Positions 44,824 through 56,900 of a stretch of 64,000 bases of DNA are shown one piece after another; the first letter of the stretch is position 1; each line of letters opens with the position of its first letter. A program made the translations under genes and the position numbers. Below the pieces are notes generated by a model, which saw only the letters and a list, made by a program, of their open reading frames with translations, was not told the DNA's origin and did no database searches. The DNA is from Arbacia lixula (Eukaryota; Echinodermata; Echinoidea; Arbacioida; Arbaciidae), in the NCBI GenBank assembly GCA_963669155.1, contig OZ022595.1, positions 17,858,313-17,922,312 on the forward strand, read 5' to 3'.

Positions 44824-46805
44824 AACACGTACAGCTCACAGGCACACATTGACATAGGTCATGCTGTTTACTTCTCTATTTTATCAAGGTGCCAAATCAA
44901 TTGGCTTTGGTGATCATCTTATTCCACAACCTTCTCTAGCTTTATCTAGAGAAGCACTTATGTATACAGTAAACAAATAAGCATCGAGCATGTACTTGGA
45001 GCACAATATTGTGCATACTTGCATGTGGGCATATCCAGGTAAGCTCTTAACGCCACTCGTTCACACATTTGCACAATCGGCTGAGCGGCACAAGTGCAAA
45101 TTACCACAGATCGACAAAAGTCTATCATGGGTTCTTACACATAGGTTGGTGGAAGAGGAAACTCAAGAATTGAACAATAGAGAGTATAAACAAGAGTGAC
45201 CACCTTTGAAATGAAGGATTACTGTCTGTAGAGTGGTCACTTCCTGCTCATTGTGAGTGTCCCTTCTATACAAACTCAAGTTTGTGTCCCTTCTGTGTCA
45301 ACAAGAATGGTCTTTGTGCTTTCAATAGAAAGCTTATATCAAGACCTAAATGACTTAACTACAAATGGAACATGTAAAACAGGTTATACTCCACAAAATG
45401 AAGAATGATAAGACAATGTCAACAGTTTAAAGTTTTCTATACAAACATCAATAAGTAACATCAATGTCATAGTAGTTGATCATTCCAAAACTTGAAACAA
45501 TCTACATGATAAGAAAGAACATTTATTTTTCTATAACTTTCCTGTATGATTTAAAAAAAATAATGATCAAGTAAGAAATTATAGTCACTGACATGCAACA
45601 CATTGTCTTCAGGCCCGATGAAAGCCGCACCCTCCAAACTAATGCACCGCAGTGCGCGGCCTACCACATAAAGAGTAAAGGGGAAAATGGTAAGATATAA
45701 CCAAATAACATTCAATCATCGAAGCATGAAACAGGAAAAATGAAATGATTTACTGGTACTATTATTACTTCAATGGGCACAGCTCAAAATAAAATTTGTC
45801 ACTGAACATGAACACAGAGCATGAACTTGGTTGTACATTGTACTAGTGAAATCACCCCGTACAAATTTCTCATATAACGTTCGGAACAGGATAGACGCAA
45901 TTCTTGCACATCAGTCTATTTTGGTTACCAACCTTATCTGGAACATTTATGTCGTAATTTTTGTGAGGAATGCCATGAGCTTACTATCTAGCTCACATCA
46001 AAATCGTCAATGTTTTCTAAATTTGGTCTAGTAGGCCCATGTATGCTAATAAGTTAAGGGTAGCTCATTTAGCCGTTGGTTTCCTCGTGTGGAAACCCTT
46101 ACATGCATGATGCAGTGAAGATTAGTGCATCTTGCACACATGGTAACATGGTATAAAAATGTTACATTGCCTCTAAAATCTCTGCTTATTAGAGAAATTT
46201 CAATCATTTTCTTTTATATAGTCCAAAAAACTTCAATTTAGAAAACATTAGAGTCTTAAATAAGGGATGGACTCCCAGAACAGAGCTCAAAAGAGTTATT
46301 GAACAAACAACAAGAATAAGTTGATTGAGTGGCAGTCTGTTTGTATGCCTCTGCCTTCCTGCACTAACACTGCAGTATTGTCATTTTTCCCTAATAAAAC
46401 AAGAATGACTTGTCTGATACAATTAAGAAAATGGTTTTGACTTTTGACCTTCACCCTTTGTATAATGCAACTTAAGCTTGATACTGGCCTTTAGCATATC
46501 TTACTCCAACTGCAATCAATGAATTGATCTGCTCAACACAACTATTTCAGAATTTGCAGGGCATTTACCAGCATATCAGTATTTCTTCTTGATGTTTTAC
46601 CTTTGACCGTAGAGACGTACCCCAACTCTAAAGGATTAGAGTCTTACATAATACCATTGCACAAAGTTAGGTACATATAAGTGTATTGAATTTTCATACA
46701 AACTGAATTTGGGATATTTTGGGAAACGACCTAAACATTTAATCTTTTTAAAATGTGACAACACAACAAAAAATAACATAACAGCACTGCCAAAAGCTGC
46801 CCTTA

Positions 46806-47200
46806 CTAGCCCGAATCACTCAAGCCTTGGTTGAAGAATATCTGTTTTCTGAGCGTGTGAGATGGGTGACCGATCTGTTTCATGAATTGCTTATCCACGC
46901 CACTACTCAGCATGTCGTTCACCATCGTCAGCATGGAGAGCAGATCCACTGTCTTGTAGTACGTCGTGAGGACCCGACATAGCGACGAGATGTACCACGT
47001 GCCCTGGGAGATGCTGCGGTTGGAGGCAAAGCCCGGCACTGTGGACAGACTGACCAGGATGTCTGCCTGGTTGGGGATGGTGGTTGTGGCGTCTTGACGG
47101 ATGTCCACCGGTGATTGATTCTCCTTGCCTTGGCAGGCTTGGATGAAGAACAGCTTGGGCTTGTTGACCAGAGACGGGCAGTACTCCCCTCGAAACAGAC
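46806..47200 (-). CDS. Caspase exon 9 (catalytic Cys and small subunit, stop)
   Basis: 395 bases including TAG. It encodes LFRGEYCPSLVNKPKLFFIQ then ACQGKENQS, a short inter-subunit linker with IRQD, then ILVSLSTVPGFASNRS, GTWYISSLCRVL and a tail ending NQGLSDSG. Confidence 0.97.
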
Positions 47201-47901
47201 CTGATAATGACAATGACAATAACAAAGACAATATCAATGATTTCTTCATTCTTGGCCCACTCATAATATTTTGTTTGTTTATAAATGAGATATGTAAACT
47301 AATTTTCACTTTCCAATCAAAGATTTCACTTCATGCAGATGACAAAGCCATCTTTCATGAGGATACAGATTATTCTCAAATTTAAATTAATTTGCAAAGA
47401 GACAGCTTACTTGTGAGTGCATCTATGGCCACTGTCTGCCCATCTGTCCCATACACCTTGCCCAGGCAGCCATGTGTCAAGATAACGCAAGCAAAACAGT
47501 CAAATTCGGAGTGGTCCATCTGCTGAATTTTCTGAAGGCAGCTGATAAAGTCGGAGCTTGTCGGGTTCTTCTGGACACAGACTCGAAACAGCAACCGGTT
47601 GAGAAAGGTATTGTAGAGTAATTCTGTGGGCGAAAACGATCAACTCCATGAATTACAATCTTGTGAGTTTAAAAAAAAATAAGACAACAGATAAGAAGGA
47701 AAAGTAAAAAAAAAAGAAATAATAAGAAAGAGATATAGAGATTTGGTGCAACGCTGATTAACTAGACTGAAATTTGAAGACCACTTCCAACACTTTTCAA
47801 AATATTCACAATTTTCACCAACTCACTGCCAGTCTGGTCACACACACAATTTTTCATCCTTAACCCTAATACTCCCGGGGTATTTCAAAGCTTGTTATTA
47901 A

Positions 47902-47940
<39 letters not shown>

Positions 47941-50900
47941 CGCATTATGGCCCCCCCCCCCCTGAGATCTCAGCCATGGGTCGCCCGATTGCCTCAAAAT
48001 TTTGCACAAGGGTAAAGAATTATGTAATCTACAAAGTTGTATAGCTAAATTTACGAAAGTCCTTTTATTTTTTTTTTTACTAATTAATTTATGCTAATTT
48101 ATGTGAGATATCATAGATTTTGGTATTTCTCACTAAATAAAGCCTCAGGAATAGCAATTTTTGGTACAAATGTCTTTCATAACTCCCTCATCAATTCTTG
48201 AAAGAAAAAGATAGGTTGTGGTAATTATTTCTTATGTATTTTATTGTTTTTTAATTTTCTTTTGTATTTCTTTGTTTTTCATCAAGATTCAGATGCGAAT
48301 GCGTGGGTGTGGGTGTGTGTGAATGTGGGTGTGTGGGTGTGTGTGAGGGTGTGTGTTTGTCTGTGTGTGTGGTAATTATTTACACTATTTGAAACAATGA
48401 TAACACTTATTAGAAAAGTATTTACATAAATTGGAAAAGCTCCTGATTTTATCCATAGGGTTATACACAGTCACATAGAGAAATAGCGAAATTTCAGTGA
48501 CATGTGTTTGGTAAACGTAATCTGACACCCGCGCGGTACGTCCGATCGCCATAAATTTGGTATCAAAATGTGCGGGAAGGATCAGAGAAAAAAGTCGAGA
48601 AATTTCGTTTAGAAATATTGAGGCGTTAGGAAGAACCGACAAAACTTCGACAGGGGGGGGGGGGGGGCATAATGGCCCCCCCCCCCCCCCCGGGAGTATT
48701 AGGGTTAATCATCCCTTAAGAATCATTATTTATTAGCGCATCATGACTAACGGATCACAACGGTACACACTGTCCTTTTATTTTTAATGTCTCCTTTAAT
48801 CATGATTATAGAATCAGCAGCTCTGCTGCGCCGTGTTATTTTTATAATAGCACAACTCACGAGCATGTGAATATTTCTTTTGAGGGCGTAGGGTACTTAT
48901 GAAGTGAACACTCTTCCACAAAGGGTGATTCTTTAGTCAGGACTCAATTTTACAACCTTCTGTTCACACGTTGTTTGGACGTAATTTACCATCATTCTAC
49001 AGTCAGCTCTCATACAAAACTCTGGTAAAACAAACGTTTTGGTAATCATGATTCCTGATATGATGTATCATTAGTCAGCGTTCAGACAAACCTTTTTGGT
49101 CGTAAAACTAATCAGATGCTGACTCTTTAATCTTGATTAAGGACTTCAAAAAACTGTATGCAACGGGTGCATCTCAGGCTCACTCTAACATGTAACAAAT
49201 TGTAATGTACTTCTATTTGTGCAAAATGGACTTGTTATGCATTCAGCTTAACTCCTGTGTTCACATGAGCATTACAGCTATACATTTCATCAAGAGTTTT
49301 TAGCAGCTGCATACAAGTTCAAACTGGCTCTTACTTGCTATAACTTGGCTGAGTGGGAGGGTGTCTCTCCTGAATATTTGAAGAATTTCTTCAATTTATA
49401 AAGTGCATTGTGCTGTAAGTCTGTATGCCCAAGGCATTAGTATAATTATGAGATACAATCTTCTTTATGATAGGCTTGTTGTAATCACTCAATCATGGTG
49501 CAGTGTTGGTTATAGGACTTGAAACCCTAACCTAATGATTAAAGGTCACATGGTTGAACCGCATGACCATGACAACTCTACAGCTGTCTCTGTTCCTTAC
49601 CGACATCTTTCTCCGTGCCCGTCCTCGTTTCCAAGTCTGGTTGGTTGGGGAACTCCTCTGCATTGAAAATAATGCACAGTCCTCGCGGTAAACGACTCAT
49701 GTTGTATCGGGGAAGCTTGACGGTTGCAGCATCTACATGAAAGAGATTTTTAATATAAAATTTGACTTGTTTTTTTTTTTCATTCAAATGAGCCCCAAAT
49801 CAACCAATAAGGCTGTGATCTTAAAAACAAAAACATAACCATCCTGATTTGACAATATAATGTAAATGAAAAGCAAACATAAAAAGCAATAAAGATATAC
49901 GTCCTAGGAAATAAACACATACCAGGTAGACACACAAAAATATTACAGTCGCCTGGTATGCCTGTGCCCTCCTGTGCTGACACTGAAGTATTGCCAATAT
50001 CTTAAATATTTAGTTCAATTATCATCTTCTAATGCATGGAAAACTTGCTATTGGGCTATGAAGCACAACTTCATTGAAAAAGACCTGTCAAATATCATCA
50101 TTGCACCATGGTCGGTGATACTTGGTCATATATTTCACAATTTATCAGATACAAAGCAACATTTCACAATTTGACCTCGACCTGTGACCTTTCTGACCCA
50201 AATCAGAATTCCTTTAAATGTCCTGTCATATATCATCATTGTATCAAGTTTGATGAAATTCAGTGTATAATTTCTCAAGTTCTCAAGTAAAAAACAACAT
50301 TTCAGGATGTCTCCCTGACCTTGACCTATATGACCCCAAACCTAATCAGTTTTGTCATCATTTAAAAAAAAGAAGAAATTTGTAGATATGAACTTGACCT
50401 ATGACCTTAAACCTCTGACCCACATGATCCCAAATCTACTCAATTAATTGCCCTACCATATATTTTCCTTGCACAAAGTTTGATGATATCGGGTAAATCA
50501 CTTTTTTAGGTATCATGTAAATGAGATCTGGACAGATGGACGGACATAGTGTCACCCGGCAACTTTGTTGCGGAGGAAAAAAAAAACTTGCCTTGGGTCG
50601 GGTGTGGAGTCACAGTGGCTGTCTGGGCTGGTACGATTCTTTTTGATGAGACAACTGCATTGCCTCCTTGAGACGTTTCTGTTCACATGTTAGAAAGAAG
50701 TCATTTTGTCAATATATGTTTTTATGTACATATGTAGTTATCAACAGAGAGAAGAGATGCCAGTCTTCTTCTTGTCTGCTTATTTTTTAAGCAGATGGAT
50801 GGATCAATCATACTTTTATGGAGTAACAGCATAATGACGATTATATCATCTATTGTTTCTCAGCAAAGCCTTAAATTATTTGAAAATATATAACTGATAT

Positions 50901-53900
50901 TCATGCTTGTAAAAATCACTTATGTTGAATGTGCACTTTGAACGTGTAGTAAAAGTCTTCCCTGTGGAGGGGAAATATAAATGACAATAAGACTTTTAAA
51001 CAAAATTAACAAACAAAATGCACATGAATGATTAAGATAATAATATAAATGAATAAACATTTGCATAATGCAAGGCATTTAAGATCTGTGATGCTTTATG
51101 CAATACAGGGGGGGGGGGGGGGGGTGACAGCGTGACTGATATCTGCCTCTGTATCGTCTGATGGCCATTCTCTGTAACAGCACTATTTGCAACTTGCCAA
51201 CTTTTTACCACGAATCTAGGATGAAGTCGCCACACACAAATTGATATTCAATGAAGCTTTAAGTTTTTTTCGGCCTGAAATTCTGGCTTACAATAGGCAT
51301 GGATCATTTCGACATAAGGAATTACGAGCATTCACAATTTGTCACCAAAGAAAATATGTAATATATTTTCTGTGCACTTGATGTAAGAAGGAGACATAAA
51401 TGTGTGAGGACAGACTGTATCGAGCTCTTGCTCACAAAAGGACAAAATAATTTAGATATGAGGAGATTATAAATGGTTTGTTACCAATTCTTGTTTACAT
51501 TGTCTATGCACTTGATATGAACTAAACAATTAATTCTAATTTTGATTGTGTGAAGACATACTGTTTTGAATGGACAGAAGCTTCCTATCTGGTTCCTTCC
51601 TCACCTTCACATCTCTATGAAACAGTAGAAATTAATTCTCCCTATGGATTGCATATAGCCGATATCAAGCGATATCACCCCACGATACCAATATCTGATC
51701 GATTGCTCATGGGACTTATGCTTCCGGTAAGAATTTGGTACCTATTTAATTCATGCAATAACGCAGAGAATCTGTAATTTCGACCCTCGTAAACCTCATA
51801 GTATTAAAATGGAAGGGTTGTTTCATGGACGAAGGACTTGAAAAAATACCACCAATCACTCACAGCGATGTTTTGCCTACCTCAACATTGATTGTGGATG
51901 GACTAATGAAAGAATGAAAAGACACAAGCAAGAAGATGGCTATAGAATGTCCGTGAACCGGAAGTTCATATCCCAAGAATTAAAGGTAAAAAAATTAGAG
52001 CGCCACACATGTTCACATTCGGAGAGCTATATGCAATAGGGAGAATTGTCCATACTGCATGAAGGGAAACGTCATCCCATAATGCACCACACCGCGACGT
52101 CCAGATTTTGTTTGCAGTCACGTTCGCTTCCAGTCTCATACACTAAAGCATGAGGCTGGAAGTGGGTACGACTGCTTTCTGGATGTTGCTGCACAATGCA
52201 TCATGGGATGGCTTTTCATTATATGCGGTATGGAAAAATCAATGTCACATTGCCTGTTCTCAAGCATATGTCTTGACAATGTTAATTTTTTTCTCTCCTT
52301 CCCATTCCTACCTGTGGTCAGTACGCTCTGTGTTCTGTCTATAGCTGTGCTTTGCGCTGCCGGCTCTGACCCAGGCGATGACCCCTGTACTACTTCCTCC
52401 TCCTGCTCTTCTGATGGTTCAACTTTGACCTCAGTCTTCACAGCATGCTCTGCACTTCCTGTAGAGATTCTGAGATGTCTCATCCGTTCTCTGAGTTCCT
52501 CGCTTGGTGTACTCTGAATCTTCTCCCATAGCTCATTTGCATGGGAAACACCTAAGAAATGGGTGGTGTGTATACTAAAAGGTCATGTTACATGTTATCA
52601 AAGTTTGATATTGCCTCTAGAATCTGCAACTATTAGAGAAGGCATGATTATTTTCTTTTATATATTATTATTGTCTAATGATTGAATATCATTTGGTATA
52701 TCTAGCAATTTCCTTTTACTCTGGTTATGTCCAAATATAAGATATCCCCAATGTCCATCTCATTTGTTGACACCATCTTTTATCAACTTTACTGTACCAA
52801 CATGACTTTGTATGGAAAACAATTGTGCATTCACTGCAATTCAAGAGGGCCAACATCCCACTTTTAGTAGGAGACAGCCGTAGGCATACTATGGTTCCTA
52901 ATTTACCTCTGTGATGTTACAGACAGGGTGTTCCATTTGTAATAGTCATGAAACTCGGCAGGAATCAGCAGTACACCATAGTGATAATGTGTATTAAATC
53001 TTATAGCTTCACAAATATCTTCAGGAAAAGTGAAAAACTATCCTTGTTTATGTTTGAAGCGCACCGACCATAGTCTACATTCATACTTGTATTTTCCCTG
53101 TCAGCGCACGATTCAGGAATTACTCCCATTGAACGCATCCACTGTGAAGCGGAACAGTGTGAACCATAACGCACAGCAGTCTGCGGTCGCTAGGCTATAG
53201 GTTTTCGAAGAAATCTAGTGATCGATGTCATTTCACTTAAAGTCAGTTTACAGTTCTATTATTGGAAGGGAAGTTGTAATACAGTATCTTCTTCCATTTG
53301 CCATAGTTTTCACAATGTGTTTTTTTTTTTTACCTGCAAAAGGAACACCCTGTCTCACAAACATAGCATAATAACAAAGAATGCCAGATAAGATATACAA
53401 CAAAACATGCATGTGTGGGAAACAATGTAAAATGTGTATGATGTTCATTTATTATGAGGCGTTCAGATAACAACATCAAAGAATTCTTGATAAAAGATAT
53501 ATGCACAGAAGCAGACGTAACATATCCAAAAACGTGGCAATTACTGTTGGGAGAAGAATAATTTTTTTGTTGATTTATGCATAACATTTGTATGTAATAA
53601 CAAAATATTAAGGATAAAAACATTTTCAATTCTATGTACGAGCTGCTTGGAAGGTAGCTCTACCATTTTAAAGAAATCTAATTAAAATCAACCAGAAATA
53701 TGGAGTAAGAGGTAGATGTGAAAACATCATGGTCAGATGGTTTCATGGTTATTTTCAGGCCAGGATAATTACATTTAAATCTATTTCTAGTTCAAGGACA
53801 GAAGAAGAAGAAGCCAAGATTTACCGTATTTCTCAACAGCTTCATAATACCACGCAGGACGTCTCTCTTGGCTGCTGGCTGCAGTTGACGGCTGCTCCAT

Positions 53901-56900
53901 GGCAGCTGTGGCAGTTGTTGTGAATGCCGCAGCTGCACGTGGCTGCTGCTGATTCAATGAGGCTTGTTTCAGCAATAACTGTTGCTTCTGCATCGCTAAC
54001 TCTTCCTGGTGCTGCTTTGTGGAAGGTTGCTGTTGCCGGTGCTGATGCAGTTGCGGTTGGTAGAGTTGTTGCTGTTGTTGTAGTGAATAATGACGTTGTG
54101 GGCTATAATGTTGTTGAGGATTATAATTTTGTTGTTGTGGATTGTAATTTTGTTGTTGTGGGTATTGTTGCTGCTGCAATTGTGTCTGTTGGAGTTCATA
54201 TTGTTGTTGTAGTGAGTAATGCCGGTGTGGATTATAAGATTGTTGTGGTTGTGGTTGGGTATGGCCTGGCACCATGTGATGCAGTTGAAAGGAAACGGGC
54301 GTGGACGACGAGGTAGAGGAGGAGGAAGCTGCAAGACAATTGATAAGAAGACCAACAGACTTATATAAAGCATGTTGTGTAATATGATCTCAGGTCAGGA
54401 AAAGGCTATCACCTCTGTGTGCTTTGTTACTTGTACTCATCAGTTTGAACCCATTCGGGACTAAGAACCACAAATATTTGGTTCGGTGCGTTAATAAACA
54501 AATAATCAACGTTGGTGAAGGTGATGGGATGAACTATCACTTCCGAGGCGATCTGGATGTAGCTATCTTTCCGAAGCGCAGCTGAGGAAAAATAGCGTAT
54601 ACATTCAGATCGCCGAGCAAGTGATAGTTCGTCTCATTGCCTGAAACCAAAAGTTGATTATTTGATTTATATTCCACATCTGAAACCAACTATCTATACC
54701 AAAAATGACAATTTGACGTACAAAAGTAATGTTTACTTTTCTACCTAACCCCGAGCCGCTGCTATGGGGAACACGCGTTAGGATGCGCGTTAATTAGGAC
54801 CTGCATTATGACGCGCGTTTAATTAGGACGCGCATTATGACGCGCGTTTGGACGCGTCAGTGGGAGCTGATAGTGCGAGTGTAACACACTTTTATTTCGC
54901 GCGTACTCAAAATATTAATCACGCATTAGGGCTGTGAGGAGTGAAGAGATCAGCGAAACCAAAAAGTACTATCACCTAGAGTGTAACAAACTTTTGATCT
55001 GATAGGAAAAACTACGCCTCATCACGTGATCAACTCTTGACCAATCATATAGCAACATTCTTAGTATGTGGAATATAACTTTTGATATCAACTACTTAAA
55101 TTAATAAAAGATGCATCACATGAAAGAGCATACATTTCTGCACAAAATGAATTCATTATTGGCATATATAGTGATATATTCTACATATATAATGATTTTT
55201 CAAATCAAAATAAGGGTAAAATAATCACTAATTGTTCAAAGTAGCAATGCACTGATTAGGTTGTATTCACACTTTTGCTCTTCACATTGGTATGATTATG
55301 GCTTTAACTTGAATGATTTCGACGTTTTGTTCATTCATAAGGGAATTTACACTCCGTTCTCTAATAAAACTTTCAAAATAGAGTTGCCAATTTCAAAGTC
55401 AAATAGTGATCAGTTTTGCTCTAAAATGGTCTTCATCCCGAATTATCCAAACATGAAATGACTGGGTAGGGCAGTCACAAATCCACTATACACATGAAAA
55501 TGATGCTGCCACATAGCAGGAATGTGCTCTCCAGATACTTACAAATATTTCCCTTTGAAGGTTACAAGATCATGGGCACATTATTACCAACTAACAGGGA
55601 TAAGGGCAGAGTTTATGATGAACAACAATTAATCAATGTGAAGTTGAAAACAGGAATGGTTTGGAAAATTATTCCTCGATACTGAGCACTTGTATGACAA
55701 ATTTGGTAAACGTATTCAGTCCCTGAACACATTAATGCAATTAAAATTTCATCCAATAGCTGTGTTCAGTTTTTGTGTGCACATATAAGCCTGACATATG
55801 TCTTAAGAATTAGAAATAGGGGGCGTCAACAGCAAATTTGCAAATAGAGGGGGCGAAGAATGAATTTTTTGGGTAGATAGTCTTGTATTTATATGTATCT
55901 TCAATGTGTGATTTTCCCAAAATAGATTAAGGTGCACGCACCTATTGTGCTCCTGCCTGGATCCACACATTTATGGGGTAACTTACCTGTATATTTATCA
56001 ATTTCTTTGACGACAGAAGAGTTCCCGATGGAAGCCATGATTCTTCTGAGATGGCTGAGGTCGTCTGGGCCGATCAGTCCATACTTCTCCATCAGCAGGA
56101 ACACCTTACAAGAAGGGAAATGATTTGCATTGTTGGAAGGGCATCTCACAAGTCAGAAAAAAAAAGGTGAGTAGATTCATGATGAGTGAAAAAACTGTTT
56201 GAACACCTAGACCAATCAGGGTCAATGAAATAATCAGCCATACTGCATGCAGGGGAAAGTCTTCATATAATACTCCATGCAGTGTCATCCAGGGCCCCGT
56301 TGCATAAAAGTTACCATTGATAGTAACTCCATTATCAATGGTAACTACCATGGTAACATTGCTCAACAGCCAATGAAATTCAAGGTTGCCATAGAAGTTG
56401 CCATGGACGTCAAAGTTACCATTAATGGTAAGTTTTATGCAACAGGGCCCAGATCTCTGTGCAGTCATGTCCGCTTCTGTGGGGTGTTTCACCCAGCTGT
56501 TCGTAAGTTACGAACGACTTTACGAGCAACTGGTGATCCCTTCTTGTGCTAAATCAGATTCTCAATGAACAAAGTGTGGTGTCGCATTTAGCACAAGAAG
56601 GGATCACCAGTCATTCGTAAAGTCCTTCGTAACTTATGAACAGCTTGGTGAAACTCCCGCCTGGTCTCATACACTAGTACACTAGACCGAAAACAAAGTG
56701 GGAATGTTGCTGCATGGTGCATTATGGGACAAGTTTTCCTAATAGGTGGTACAGAGAATTCACTTGGCTAGTCCTTTGAATAGGCAATTCCACGTCCATC
56801 TCAGAGTAATGAGGGAGGGAAAGCATTTTTTTTTTTTTAAATATTGCCTGGCTTTCATCTTTCACTGGAATACTAAACTTTAATTCTATTTGATTTATAA

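Larger units (their letters stand above)
41490..46805. other. Spacer between CASD1 5' end and caspase 3' end
   Basis: It includes the presumed CASD1 promoter (from 41490) and the caspase 3'UTR (below 46806). A TTTATT at 45522, i.e. AATAAA on the minus strand, could be a caspase poly(A) signal. Contents otherwise: an array of ATTCCGAAGG motifs, TG, CA and ATC microsatellites, and one unassigned exon-like segment. No recognised gene. Confidence 0.65.
56246..56738. mobile_element. Family D element split by two younger MITEs
   Basis: The pieces 56246-56291, 56451-56474 and 56665-56738 line up in order with the intact family D copy at 52068. The first gap is exactly a family B MITE, the second exactly a family C MITE. 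Confidence 0.85.

Noticed and set aside
51550..51777. 75-codon plus-strand frame ending near a GTAAGA
   Set aside because: No acceptor or upstream exon and no recognisable motif, inside a caspase intron on the opposite strand.
53924..54316. Plus-strand Val/Ala-rich frame of 130 codons
   Set aside because: It is antisense to the glutamine-rich caspase exon; the minus strand has correct splice sites and phases and a continuous gene model.
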